DNA of 64,000 nucleotides, from positions 1-64,000 of the forward strand of contig NZ_JAAQRO010000036.1 in NCBI RefSeq assembly GCF_012070565.1. The letters are read 5' to 3'. The position numbers and the translations under genes were made by a program. The DNA comes from Anaerosporobacter faecicola (GTDB lineage: Bacteria > Bacillota > Clostridia > Lachnospirales > Lachnospiraceae). Position 1 is the stretch's first letter. The number at the start of each line of letters is the position of its first letter. Below the pieces are notes generated by a model that was given only the letters and a program-made list of their open reading frames with translations, had not been told where the DNA came from and ran no database searches. This document shows positions 55,364 to 64,000 of this stretch, piece after piece.

Positions 55364-55459
55364 TTCCTTCCTCCTATCAATTTTATGATTTGCCAGACAT
55401 ACTACTATCTTCCCTGCTTGGCAATTAACTTGCATTATCCTTTAAAATAAAGGAAAAAA

Positions 55460-55498
55460 ATAGAGGGTATAAAGAATTTTCTTCTTCATACCCTCTAT
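55460..55498 (-). terminator. Terminator of the GH13 gene
   Basis: ATAGAGGGTAT and ATACCCTCTAT form a perfect 11-bp stem; seven T follow on the minus strand. Confidence 0.9.
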
Positions 55499-55533
55499 AT
55501 ATTATGGCTGATTTCCTTCATATTACTCAGAAC

Positions 55534-57630
55534 TTAATCTTCCTTCATTTTTTCTTTTACAACCAAAACCATCACGCTTCTTGGCTGTAGTGTTACCTGT
55601 AGATCAACCGGTTGATTTAAAGCAATTCCTACTTCTTCAAACGTATTAACTTCCATTACCCAATTTCGGTCTGCCGGTAATTGTGGTAAATACACAACCT
55701 GTGCTTCCCAATAGGTATTAATTGCTATGAATACAATATCATCCCCTGTATTATCCGCTGTTCTTCCCGCAAACATCACACCAACTACATGAACATTCCA
55801 ATTATACTCTGCATTCCAAGAATAGTTTCCATGTCGACTGATACAAGGGAAATTCAAAGAACAGGTTCCCATATCTTTTCTTAAAACTCCATGTTGTTTT
55901 CGAAAATGAATCATATAGGATACAAATGAAAACATATCTTTATTTTTTTCTAACAAAGACCAGTCAATCCATGAGATTTCATTATCCTGACAATACGGAT
56001 TGTTATTACCAAACTGTGTATTGCAGAATTCATCTCCAGCAAGGAACATCGGTGTTCCCCTACTGGTCAGCAAAACTGCAAATGCATTACGAATGAGTCT
56101 TCTTCTAAGCTTAAGGATCTGCTCATTATCCGTCTCTCCCTCTACTCCACAGTTCCAACTTCGATTGTTGCTCTCTCCATCTGTATTATTCCAACCATTT
56201 GCTTCATTATGTTTAAAATTATACGAATAGAGATCATACAAAGTAAACCCATCATGACAAGTAATAAAGTTAACGGAGGCGTTCTTCCCTCGTATATTCG
56301 GATCATACAGATCCTCCGAACCTGTTATACGTGCCACTGCTGCAGTAGCAAATCCTTCATCCCCTTTTAAGAAACTACGAAGATCATCACGATATTTCCC
56401 ATTCCATTCAGCAAAACGGTTCCAAGAAGGAAAACTTCCTACTTGGTATAATCCTCCCGCATCCCATGCTTCTGCAATTAGTTTCACTTCCCCTAAGATT
56501 GGGTCAAACGCAAGACTTTGAATTAGCGGTGGTTTATTCATTGGTTCTCCGTCTTCATTCCGACCCAATATGGAGGCAAGATCAAAACGAAAACCATCTA
56601 CACGATAATACGTTACCCAGTATCGCAAACATTCCAATATCATCTGTTGTACAATTGGGTGATTACAATTCAGCGTATTCCCACAACCGCTATAATTATA
56701 ATATTCTCCATTCGGAGTTAGCATATAATAGATGTTATTGTCAAATCCCTTAAATGAAAAAAAAGGTCCATTCTCATTTCCTTCTGCTGTATGATTGAAA
56801 ACCACATCTAAGATGACTTCAATGCCATTTTCATTTAAGGTCTTAATCAGTTGCTTTAGCTCGTTGCCTTCTCGATTGTATTCAACTTGAGCGCTATATC
56901 CGGTATTGGGAGAAAAGAAATTAACGGTATTGTACCCCCAATAGTCAATCAACTGCTTCCCATTATATTCTCTGCAATCATGCATCTCATCAAATTCGAA
57001 GATTGGCATTAACTCAACGGCATTTACTCCCAATTTTTTCAGGTAAGGAAGCTTCTCCATTAAGGCTGCATAGGTTCCTGGCTTTGTGGTAATACTTCCA
57101 TCAAGTTTCGTATATCCCCGAACATGCAATTCATAGATGACAAGATCCTCCATTGGAATCAATGGTTGAACAAAATCCCCCCAGTCAAAATCATCACGAA
57201 CAACCCTTGCTTTATATGTATTCCCATTGGGTTTAATTCTCCCCCAGACACTTTGCCCTGTAACTGCCCTTGCATAAGGATCTAACAGATATTTATCTTT
57301 ATTAAAGATAAGCCCTTTTTTCGGATTATAGGGGCCATCCAGTCGATAACAATATTCAAATTCTTCTATATTCAAACCAAAAACGATCATGGAATACACT
57401 TTACCAATCCGGTAATGGGGAGGAAACTTGATTACTGCATAAGGTTCCTCTTCTGTCCGATGGAACAATAGCAGCTCACAAGAAGTTGCGTGATTGGAAT
57501 GGATGGTAAAATTAACACCACCCGGTATTTCCGTTGCACCATTGATTTCATAAAAACCTGGCCGTATGTCATATCCTGCTATATGATCAAAAGGAACTAG
57601 ATGGATCATATTATTCGCTATCTCATTCAT
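55534..57630 (-). CDS. GH13 glycogen-debranching-type enzyme (GlgX/isoamylase/pullulanase-like)
   Basis: The product is about 698 residues. An N-terminal CBM48-like region (PGGVNFTIHSNHATSCELLL) precedes the GH13 barrel: VILDVVFNHTAEG, RVDGFRFDLASILGR with the nucleophile Asp, LIAEAWDAGGLY with the acid Glu, and FITCHDGFTLYDLYSYNFKH. The order and spacing fit subfamily 11 (GlgX and isoamylase) better than type I pullulanase. It hydrolyses alpha-1,6 branch points of glycogen or limit dextrins in the cytoplasm, as there is no signal peptide. The start is uncertain: ATG 57630 has GGAG about 10 bases upstream, while TTG 57675 would add 15 residues. Confidence 0.88.
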   Translation of the reverse strand: MNEIANNMIHLVPFDHIAGYDIRPGFYEINGATEIPGGVNFTIHSNHATSCELLLFHRTEEEPYAVIKFPPHYRIGKVYSMIVFGLNIEEFEYCYRLDGPYNPKKGLIFNKDKYLLDPYARAVTGQSVWGRIKPNGNTYKARVVRDDFDWGDFVQPLIPMEDLVIYELHVRGYTKLDGSITTKPGTYAALMEKLPYLKKLGVNAVELMPIFEFDEMHDCREYNGKQLIDYWGYNTVNFFSPNTGYSAQVEYNREGNELKQLIKTLNENGIEVILDVVFNHTAEGNENGPFFSFKGFDNNIYYMLTPNGEYYNYSGCGNTLNCNHPIVQQMILECLRYWVTYYRVDGFRFDLASILGRNEDGEPMNKPPLIQSLAFDPILGEVKLIAEAWDAGGLYQVGSFPSWNRFAEWNGKYRDDLRSFLKGDEGFATAAVARITGSEDLYDPNIRGKNASVNFITCHDGFTLYDLYSYNFKHNEANGWNNTDGESNNRSWNCGVEGETDNEQILKLRRRLIRNAFAVLLTSRGTPMFLAGDEFCNTQFGNNNPYCQDNEISWIDWSLLEKNKDMFSFVSYMIHFRKQHGVLRKDMGTCSLNFPCISRHGNYSWNAEYNWNVHVVGVMFAGRTADNTGDDIVFIAINTYWEAQVVYLPQLPADRNWVMEVNTFEEVGIALNQPVDLQVTLQPRSVMVLVVKEKMKED

Positions 57631-57812
57631 GTACCGATCACTCCGTTCATATGCATTACGTGGACGAATATGCAAGATTCACTTGCACTCTCCTTTCATC
57701 CTTGTTTCTATATTTTACCTTTTTTTCGACAATGATGCAAGATATTTATCATATTATGGAATTATTTATAACCATTTATTGATGCAACAACTTTGTTTCT
57801 CCATATCCAAAA

Positions 57813-60176
57813 TTATTCTGTTACCAATTCCCTTACTGCTACACTCTTTACTTTTCTTGCACTTATATAAGAGAAGAGGAAGAAACAGGTACATACCAAA
57901 AATGTTGGTAAGAAGATGGTACTCGTGGTGTACGTGAAACGAAAACTTGTTATTCCAACATAACGAAAGAGAATTAACATCATGTCGCTATTCCATAAAG
58001 CATTACAAATCAACCCAATCACCGTTCCAATCACTGCAATCAACAAAAATCGTAATGCAAATTGAACACGTAGCCGCGTAACTGTAAATCCCATTGCTTT
58101 ATAAATTCCAATATCCTGCCTTTCCTTTAGGAACGTCTTCTTACAAACCATATTGACCACGATCAAAGCAAAGAGAATGGTATTGCAGTAGATAAATCCC
58201 ATTACAACTTTTAAGGACAATTGAATCAGATCACTTAATTGGTCTGAATTCTTGGATTCGTTTGCTGTTAGAACATCACCATACGTTTCATTACACATAG
58301 TAATTATCTCATCCACTTTTTCTGTGTCTTTCACTCGCAGATATCCCTTTATCGGCTCGAATTCTCCAATCTTTCTCGCCCCTTCTAGGGATATACCAAT
58401 ACATTTTCCAACTTCAACTGTGGATTGGTAGATTCCGGATATGACATAGGTATCTTCCTTATCTCGAAAAGCAAGCGTTACCGTATCCCCCACTCCCTTT
58501 TCAATGGTCTTTGAAACCAATTCCGTTACTAGGATTTCATTCGCATACTTTGGTGCTCGACCTTTTAAGATACTCTTGAATTCCTGTGGGTCATCATAGA
58601 TGGTTGCATTATATTGCGTTCCATCTACCGTAATATAGCGGTTTAAGGAAAATACAGAAAATGTTACCGGGGTAATTTCCTTGATTCGGTTCACTAATTC
58701 TTCCTGCTGTTCTTCATTGGAGTAGGTATCCTTTAGATCAAGCTCCACATCACTGACGATTCCTCCAAACACTTCATAAATCGTTTCAACGGAAATCCCC
58801 TTCGTTAAAATGGTAATTGACATTAAAAAGTAGATTAATATGGCTACGATGCACGTAATTCCAATATATTGTCTTCGATTGGATGTGAATTGTTTGTATG
58901 CAAGGCGTAGGCCCATTGCTGACCGTTTTATTGGTATCATTCCTCTGTTACTAAAATACACACTATCCCGTCCTCCCGAAATTGCGCGTACTGGCGATAT
59001 TCTTGTTACTTTCTTTGTCTTAACGAAGATAAATACCGAACTAACTCCAAGGATTCCTGCGATAATACCGCAACAAGTAAGCAAGGAAAGATCACCACGT
59101 GTTAGTAAACCTGTAATCTGTTGAAAAACGGAACCTAGTATCTTGACCATAGGAATTGATATGACTAGGCCAACAACTGCTCCCACAAATTCAGCAATCA
59201 AATACTGTAAGAATAAGGCCAACCGGATCTTGCCTTTTGTGAATCCAAGGGCTTTCAGAACACCAAGATTAACATAATCCATCTCAATACCTGTACTTAT
59301 GCTATGTCCCATTACAATCAAAACAATTACAAATAGCAATGCAACGAATACCAACAAAATATTCCCGAAAATTTCTGGTACCATCAATGTATATTCCTGC
59401 GAATCCTCCTTCGATAAAGTTCCAAAGGAATAATTAATCAATTTCGTATCGTCATTCAATGCTTTCTTAAATGCGATCATATCCAATTGGTGAGGTGTCT
59501 TTTGATAGATATGTAAGACATGATACGGTAGAATAAACAGCTGTTTTCCTACGATTTCCTCATCTTTTACTTCTTGTAACTTTTCAAAATCTTCTTTTGC
59601 TATATACCCTAATTTAGACGTAATTACATAGGCACCCTCAAGTGGTTCTTCTACAAAACCTTTAATGATAAATGTTTGTTCTCCCGCTTTTGTTGGAACC
59701 ACACACTTGCTGCCAATTTCACAGTTATACATAGTACGAAAAGTAAGTGGTACTAAGATTTCTCCACGTTTTAACTCTGGTACCTTCTTTTGAAAACTCT
59801 TTTCCTCTTTGGTATAGACACGATCTTCAAATTCTTGGGACTTGTATTCACATAGATCAAAATATCCCTTTATCTTTTTCCCATTTACCGTACATTTTAA
59901 GGTTATGAGGGCTTTAATGTCGCGAATATGATCTACATACGAATTATCAGCCAAGGAAGACAATAGGGTATCGTCTACATTTTTTTCTGGAACTATCGCA
60001 ACAAAGTCCCCTGTATCCGCTTTGTCAAGCGCAGTCTTCATCTGCTTTTTTAGATTATCGTTAACACTAATTATTACGGTCATTGACATGGTAATCAGAA
60101 GCATGAGCAATGTAATACTAATGAATACGCCCTTTCTTCTTTTTATATTTGCTTTTAATAATGTAATAATCTCCAT
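57813..60176 (-). CDS. ABC transporter permease, FtsX/MacB-like, two-copy
   Basis: The 787-residue protein starts at 60176 (MEIITLLKANIKRRKG), where AGGTG lies upstream; a GTG at 60185 is also possible. It has an N-terminal helix, a large extracellular domain, three helices around residues 270-390, a second extracellular domain and a final three-helix FtsX block. FtsX blocks show LGVLKALGFTKGKIRLALFL and IGIYKAMGFTVTRLRVQFAL. This duplicated layout is typical of peptide or antibiotic exporters controlled by adjacent two-component systems. The upstream gene supplies the ATPase. Confidence 0.88.
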   Translation of the reverse strand: MEIITLLKANIKRRKGVFISITLLMLLITMSMTVIISVNDNLKKQMKTALDKADTGDFVAIVPEKNVDDTLLSSLADNSYVDHIRDIKALITLKCTVNGKKIKGYFDLCEYKSQEFEDRVYTKEEKSFQKKVPELKRGEILVPLTFRTMYNCEIGSKCVVPTKAGEQTFIIKGFVEEPLEGAYVITSKLGYIAKEDFEKLQEVKDEEIVGKQLFILPYHVLHIYQKTPHQLDMIAFKKALNDDTKLINYSFGTLSKEDSQEYTLMVPEIFGNILLVFVALLFVIVLIVMGHSISTGIEMDYVNLGVLKALGFTKGKIRLALFLQYLIAEFVGAVVGLVISIPMVKILGSVFQQITGLLTRGDLSLLTCCGIIAGILGVSSVFIFVKTKKVTRISPVRAISGGRDSVYFSNRGMIPIKRSAMGLRLAYKQFTSNRRQYIGITCIVAILIYFLMSITILTKGISVETIYEVFGGIVSDVELDLKDTYSNEEQQEELVNRIKEITPVTFSVFSLNRYITVDGTQYNATIYDDPQEFKSILKGRAPKYANEILVTELVSKTIEKGVGDTVTLAFRDKEDTYVISGIYQSTVEVGKCIGISLEGARKIGEFEPIKGYLRVKDTEKVDEIITMCNETYGDVLTANESKNSDQLSDLIQLSLKVVMGFIYCNTILFALIVVNMVCKKTFLKERQDIGIYKAMGFTVTRLRVQFALRFLLIAVIGTVIGLICNALWNSDMMLILFRYVGITSFRFTYTTSTIFLPTFLVCTCFFLFSYISARKVKSVAVRELVTE

Positions 60177-60185
60177 CGCCATCAC

Positions 60186-60948
60186 CTACCATTCCAATGA
60201 GGATAACCAAGCATTTACTTGTGTCTCTCGCTTCTTATCATCCTGACTGCCATATGGTGGTAACGTTAATTCTCCAACAATGGTTCCATCCTCCAGATAC
60301 AGGATTCGATTTGCCCGAAGCGCCGCTTTCATATCATGGGTTACCATTAAGATACTCTGTCCATCTTCATGGAGCTGTGATAGCAGATCCAATACTTCAT
60401 TGGTGTTCTTTCGGTTCAATGCTCCTGTGGGTTCATCCGCAAACAACAAGGCGGGTTTGCTAATCACCGCTCTTGCAATGGCGGCTCTTTGCTGTTCTCC
60501 CCCTGATACCTGTGATGGAAGGCGATTGTATTTATCTTGTAATCCCATGCGATCTAGTAATTGTTTTGCATAGGATTCTACATCTTTTGCTGCCATATCC
60601 TTGTTCAGATAACCCGATACCACAACATTCTCATACAACGTAAGATTGCTTACTAGATGCATCTGCTGGAACACAAATCCAAAATCCTTTTGCCGTAATT
60701 TTGCAAGTGTATTCTCCTTCATCTTACACAGATCTTCCCCTTTATATAGAATTTCTCCTGCATTCACACAATCCATTCCACTCAATGAATATAGTAAGGT
60801 TGATTTTCCCGAACCAGATGATCCCATAATAACTGTAAAATCTCCCTTATATATCGCAACCGAAACCTTTTTTAGGATATGGTTCTGTTTTCCCTTCATT
60901 GGCATAACTTTTGAATAAACTATTTGCTTGCAATATGCTTTCTCTCAT
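60186..60948 (-). pseudogene. ABC transporter ATP-binding protein, frameshifted near the start
   Basis: The long frame (to 60905) gives a 239-residue ABC ATPase with VIMGSSGSGKSTLLYSLSGM (Walker A), LPSQVSGGEQQRAAIARAVI (signature) and LLFADEPTGALNRKN (Walker B), but it begins abruptly at the strand before Walker A without a ribosome site. In the other minus-strand frame, ATG 60948 reads RESILQANSLFKSYANEGK, the missing N-terminal strand and aromatic A-loop Tyr of such ATPases. Removing one base in the GGGAAAA run (60888-60894) joins them. This is either a real 1-base insertion, a sequencing error in the homopolymer, or frameshifting. The stop is followed directly by the permease start. Confidence 0.8.
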
Positions 60949-61026
60949 GTTCTTTTTTCCTTTCCCTTTTTGATAGTTGCATTCTATCAGAAAAGATATT
61001 AAGAAATCCTTAAGGGTTGGTGTGAC

Positions 61027-62202
61027 TTAACAACATGGAAATGTAATCTTCACTTCTAAGCCTGGTTCTTTGTTCTGTAACAAGATTCTTCCATTCATTC
61101 GATCCACAATATAGGAAACGATGTAAAGGCCAAGTCCGGCTCCATTTTCCATTCCTTGATTGGAACCACGATAGAATTTGTTCGTTACAAAAGGGAGTTC
61201 TTCCTCTGGTATGCCCAGACCATGGTCACGAAATCCAAGCTGTACTTCTCCTGCATCTTCAGTTACTGTGATCCATACATCTGTCTTAGCATACTTTCTT
61301 GCATTACCCACAATATTTTCCACAATCTGTACGAATCGTTTTCGATCAAGGGATACTAGACACTTGTCCATTTTCTTTTCTAGATGAATGTCCTCTTTAT
61401 CCGATGATAACTCCTTAATTGTTTCTTCTAGTACCTTTATGATGTCATACTTCTGTGGTTGTATCTGCAATTTATCCAAATCCGATAAGAAATGCAAGAG
61501 CAGATCCTCTGTTAATGCCGAAACTTCATCACATTTATTCATGATTACCCTGGTATACACCGCTCGTTTTTCAGGTGAATCATCAAAATTAGCTTCCAAA
61601 GCCTCTGCATAGGCACGAATGGAAGCAATGGGTGTTTTAATATCGTGAGATAAGGTTGCAATAATGGTCTTATTGTTTTCAATGGCTTCTTGCTCACTGG
61701 CACGCGCTCTTGTCACTTCACAACGCATCTCATCAAAAGACCAGGTAAACTCTCCAAAGTAATTGGAACGTTCATAATTAAGTGGCAGATCAAACTCTCC
61801 CCTAGCAATCATCGAGGTATATTGTTTCATCTTCTCAAATGGCCGTAAAATGGCTCGGTCAATATACAGATTCATCATATAAAGGCAAGCAATACATATC
61901 CCACCTACGATCATCCACGCAATCTTATCTCGTTCCACTTTATCTTGTTGCTCTGTGCTCTTTATAAATTTTCTTTCATTGGCAATGCTTGTATAGAATT
62001 CATTCGCTACATCTTGGTTTTGTTCCTCAATGGCCTGTTTGGCCAACTGCTCCAATTCATTCAGTCGCAATAACTGTTCTTCTGTGTTTGTGGTATTCTG
62101 GTTTGTTGTTTCATAATCTTGAATCTTCAATACCATAACGAAAAGAATCGCCAGTAGACCCAATGCAAACACCGTTGTAATCCTTTGTAATCTACGTCTC
62201 AT
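61027..62202 (-). CDS. Sensor histidine kinase
   Basis: The 391-residue kinase has two membrane helices (residues 9-27 and 95-113) flanking a short 65-residue extracellular domain rich in Gln/Glu/Asn, a HAMP linker, the HisKA box IATLSHDIKTPIASIRAYAE with phospho-acceptor His186, and HATPase motifs (QIVENIVGNARKYAK, FRDHGLGIPEEELPF, GAGLGLYIVSYIVDRMNG). Its start overlaps the response regulator stop by 11 bases, so they are coupled. It lies upstream of the ABC exporter genes and probably senses an antimicrobial peptide or envelope stress. Confidence 0.94.
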   Translation of the reverse strand: MRRRLQRITTVFALGLLAILFVMVLKIQDYETTNQNTTNTEEQLLRLNELEQLAKQAIEEQNQDVANEFYTSIANERKFIKSTEQQDKVERDKIAWMIVGGICIACLYMMNLYIDRAILRPFEKMKQYTSMIARGEFDLPLNYERSNYFGEFTWSFDEMRCEVTRARASEQEAIENNKTIIATLSHDIKTPIASIRAYAEALEANFDDSPEKRAVYTRVIMNKCDEVSALTEDLLLHFLSDLDKLQIQPQKYDIIKVLEETIKELSSDKEDIHLEKKMDKCLVSLDRKRFVQIVENIVGNARKYAKTDVWITVTEDAGEVQLGFRDHGLGIPEEELPFVTNKFYRGSNQGMENGAGLGLYIVSYIVDRMNGRILLQNKEPGLEVKITFPCC

Positions 62203-62881
62203 TCTTTACCTCCAACATATATCCCACACCCCAAACGGTCTTGATATATTGTGGTTTTGCAGCATCTTCCTCTAATTTTTCTCGTAACCACCTGATATGA
62301 ACCGTCAACGTGGAGGGTTCTACCTCACTGAATGCACCCCATACTTCACATAATAATTGTTCTTTCTTAATCGCTTCATTCTTGTGTTCTGCAAGATACG
62401 CCAATAGATCGAATTCACGTAAGGAAAGAGCAACATTCTTCCCTTCTTTATGTACGGTTCTTGCTGTAGTATTTACTTCAACTGTTCCAAACTGTATCTT
62501 CTTTTCTTCTTTGGTGAAACCATACGTACGACGAATCAGTGCATTTACCGTAGCAAGAAGTTCTTTCATCGAATACGGTTTTTTCAGATACCCGTCTCCC
62601 CCCATCTCCAAGGCAGTAATCCGATCATCTTCACTGGTGCGTGCACTGGCGAAGATGACAGGGACCGTTGATACTTCACGCAGCTGTTCACAGATTTCAA
62701 ACCCAGTTGAATCTGGGAGATTGATGTCAAGAAGGAGCAGATGAAAGGTTTGGTTTGTTAACTGTTCCAATGCCTCTTCCTCATCTGCTGCACATGTCAC
62801 ATCGTACCCATAATTACACAACATCTCTTTCATAATAAAAGAGAGATCCTGATCATCATCGATAATTAATATCTTTTTCAT
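62192..62881 (-). CDS. OmpR/PhoB family response regulator
   Basis: The 229-residue regulator has the receiver domain with phospho-acceptor Asp52 (LLLLDINLPDSTGFEICEQL), Lys in DGYLKKPYSMKELLA, and a C-terminal winged helix (VALSLREFDLLAYLAEHKNE, EVEPSTLTVHIRWLREKLEE, YIKTVWGVGYML). It is the first gene of the regulator-kinase-ATPase-permease operon. Confidence 0.95.
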   Translation of the reverse strand: MKKILIIDDDQDLSFIMKEMLCNYGYDVTCAADEEEALEQLTNQTFHLLLLDINLPDSTGFEICEQLREVSTVPVIFASARTSEDDRITALEMGGDGYLKKPYSMKELLATVNALIRRTYGFTKEEKKIQFGTVEVNTTARTVHKEGKNVALSLREFDLLAYLAEHKNEAIKKEQLLCEVWGAFSEVEPSTLTVHIRWLREKLEEDAAKPQYIKTVWGVGYMLEVKNET

Positions 62882-62922
62882 CCTAATACCTGCCTTTCAA
62901 GAAGTCAGCTTTATTATCTATT

Positions 62923-62982
62923 CAAACTTCGCACTTAGATACTTCGTATACGTAGGTGATTTTTTGATATGCAAAGTTTGCG
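62923..62982. other. Hairpin between the epimerase and the two-component operon
   Basis: TCAAACTTCGCA and TGCAAAGTTTG pair imperfectly around a T-rich loop, near the putative start of the regulator transcript. It may terminate the epimerase transcript. Confidence 0.4.
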
Positions 62983-62985
62983 TTA

Positions 62986-63010
62986 TAGTTAGGGTATCAA
63001 AAGCCCTTAG
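62986..63010. repeat. Partial copy of the 31.6-31.9 kb palindrome arm
   Basis: TTAGGGTATCAAAAGCCCTTA differs by one base from the terminal arm of the large palindrome (TTAGGGTGTCAAAAGCCCTTA on the minus strand at 31868-31892). It sits immediately downstream of the epimerase stop codon. Confidence 0.65.
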
Positions 63011-63016
63011 CAAATC

Positions 63017-63862
63017 TTACACTGCCTTGAGAAACTCTGCTGACTGTTGTAGGAACGCAATCTGGTCCTCTGCTCCAAAATGCTCGATTGCAAAGTAATC
63101 CTCATATCCATTACTTCGTACCGTTCTCACCATTTCACCAATTGGCATATAGCCTACACCTACTGGACATGGTACTAACCCATGATTAAACCGATTGTTT
63201 TTGTTACACGCTACATCCTCTCCACGATCCTTACAATGTACATGAACCACATACGGTTGCAATATGCGATAGGCTTCTCTAACATCTTCATCGCTATACG
63301 CAAAGTTTCCCATATCGAATGTATACTGTAATCCAGGGACATGTTTCATAAACCATAACAATTGATTCATTCTTGCAAATGGTGCAAGAATGGAGTCAAA
63401 ATCCTCCAAAGTTACCGTAATCCCATACTCCTTGCCATACTCCACTAAGGTGATCAGATTTTCTTTCATTTGCACCACAGCATGGTTTTGTTCCATTGCA
63501 ACAGATTGGTTTTTGTACTCCTTTGATGCTGACTGAATGCCTTTTGCTTCTTCCTCTGCCAACAATCCTGGAACAACTAAGATCTTTTTCGCTCCTACTT
63601 CCTGCGCCGTTCGTACATGTTCCTTTGCTTTCTCCATGGAAGGGTCATTTCCCCAGTCATAAAATTCATAGATACAACTGATTTCCATACCCGCATCTTT
63701 GATTAAGGATAAAATCTCTTCTTTCCGCTGCAATAAGCAAGTAAGATTGATCTCAAACCCCTGAATTCCAGCTTCTTTTGCAAAGGCAACTGCTTGTTGC
63801 TCTGTTATGTTTCTTTGTTCACACGCTTCTACTATATGGTCATAAAATACAGATAATTTCAT
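63017..63862 (-). CDS. Sugar phosphate isomerase/epimerase family protein (AP endonuclease 2-like barrel)
   Basis: The 281-residue TIM-barrel protein belongs to the xylose isomerase-like family. Metal-site residues are visible: TVTLEDFDSILAPFARMN (Glu), YTFDMGNFAYSDED (Asp), VVHVHCKDR (His) and YFAIEHFGAEDQ (Glu). It would isomerise or epimerise a sugar or inositol derivative using a divalent metal; the substrate is not identifiable. GGGAGAG precedes the ATG. A ThuA-like gene lies 27 bases upstream, so both are likely one sugar-utilisation operon. Confidence 0.85.
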   Translation of the reverse strand: MKLSVFYDHIVEACEQRNITEQQAVAFAKEAGIQGFEINLTCLLQRKEEILSLIKDAGMEISCIYEFYDWGNDPSMEKAKEHVRTAQEVGAKKILVVPGLLAEEEAKGIQSASKEYKNQSVAMEQNHAVVQMKENLITLVEYGKEYGITVTLEDFDSILAPFARMNQLLWFMKHVPGLQYTFDMGNFAYSDEDVREAYRILQPYVVHVHCKDRGEDVACNKNNRFNHGLVPCPVGVGYMPIGEMVRTVRSNGYEDYFAIEHFGAEDQIAFLQQSAEFLKAV

Positions 63863-63889
63863 ACATTCTCTCCCATGCTTTAATAAAGA

Positions 63890-64000
63890 TCAGTTACTTT
63901 TAGCCGACTCCAAAGGCCGTGTAATCTCTGGACAATCTAACCGCGTTACTCTTCGAATCTGGGGTTTTGCCCAATGTACTGCATTTCGAATAATCTGCTG
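63890..64000 (-). CDS. ThuA-like (trehalose utilisation) protein, 3' end only
   Basis: The minus strand is open from the window edge to a TGA at 63890-63892 and encodes a 36-residue C-terminus, QQIIRNAVHWAKPQIRRVTR and so on. The pattern of an alpha helix followed by Arg-Asn-Ala-Val-x-Trp-Ala is typical of the end of ThuA-domain proteins. These occur beside sugar isomerases and oxidoreductases, as here. The call rests on a short stretch. Confidence 0.5.
   Translation of the reverse strand, partial: QQIIRNAVHWAKPQIRRVTRLDCPEITRPLESAKSN

Overview
The window looks like a chromosomal segment of a low-GC, anaerobic, spore-forming Clostridia, most likely of the Lachnospiraceae type. The support is AT-rich DNA, strong AGGAGG ribosome sites, spore genes (gpr, spoIIP, a BclB-like collagen protein), pyruvate:ferredoxin oxidoreductase, rubrerythrin, and a conserved Clostridia gene order. 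Almost all genes lie on the minus strand, so operons read from high to low coordinates. Genus-level placement is inference.

Region 1 (about 1-28.8 kb) is a conserved housekeeping block. In transcription order it holds gpr-spoIIP-lepA-hemW, then hrcA-grpE-dnaK-dnaJ behind a perfect CIRCE operator, then prmA-rsmE-cysteine desulfurase-thiI. After these come mtaB, ireB-ruvX-DUF1292, fur, rnj, ylbF, a shortened mltG-like gene, and trmR-trhP for tRNA uridine-34 modification. The ireB-ruvX-DUF1292 / mltG / trmR / U32 order resembles the Bacillus yrzL-yrrK-yrzB-yrrL-yrrM-yrrO cluster. Insertions in the block are a secreted beta-helix protein (20.9-22.1 kb), a monocistronic Crh-like HPr protein (10 kb), and a truncated MATE transporter beside an orphan gene at the left edge. 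rpsT marks the right edge.

Region 2 (28.9-32 kb) is accessory: a DUF421 membrane protein, a collagen-repeat spore-surface protein, and an AIM24 protein whose start codon lies in a three-copy 7-bp tandem repeat. A roughly 260-bp palindromic element without a gene follows.

Region 3 (32-40.2 kb) is a carbohydrate locus: solute-binding lipoprotein, two permeases and a GH130 phosphorylase, then a LacI regulator with its own promoter and operator-like palindrome, then an SGNH esterase. An AraC regulator is divergent. The gene set fits uptake and phosphorolysis of (acetylated) beta-mannooligosaccharides.

Region 4 (40.3-57.7 kb) mixes metabolism and stress genes: PFOR, an FGGY kinase, an unrecognised duplicated-domain protein, a DbpA-like helicase and a BlaI/BlaR1-type pair with perfect operators but a non-penicillin-binding sensor domain. 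It continues with rubrerythrin, DUF1846, a PPC-domain protein, a large ferritin-like protein and a GH13 debranching-type enzyme.

Region 5 (57.8-64 kb) is a response regulator/sensor kinase/ABC exporter module whose ATPase gene appears frameshifted near its start. Last come a sugar epimerase and the 3' end of a ThuA-like gene cut by the window edge. No rRNA, tRNA, CRISPR array, intact insertion sequence or prophage was seen.
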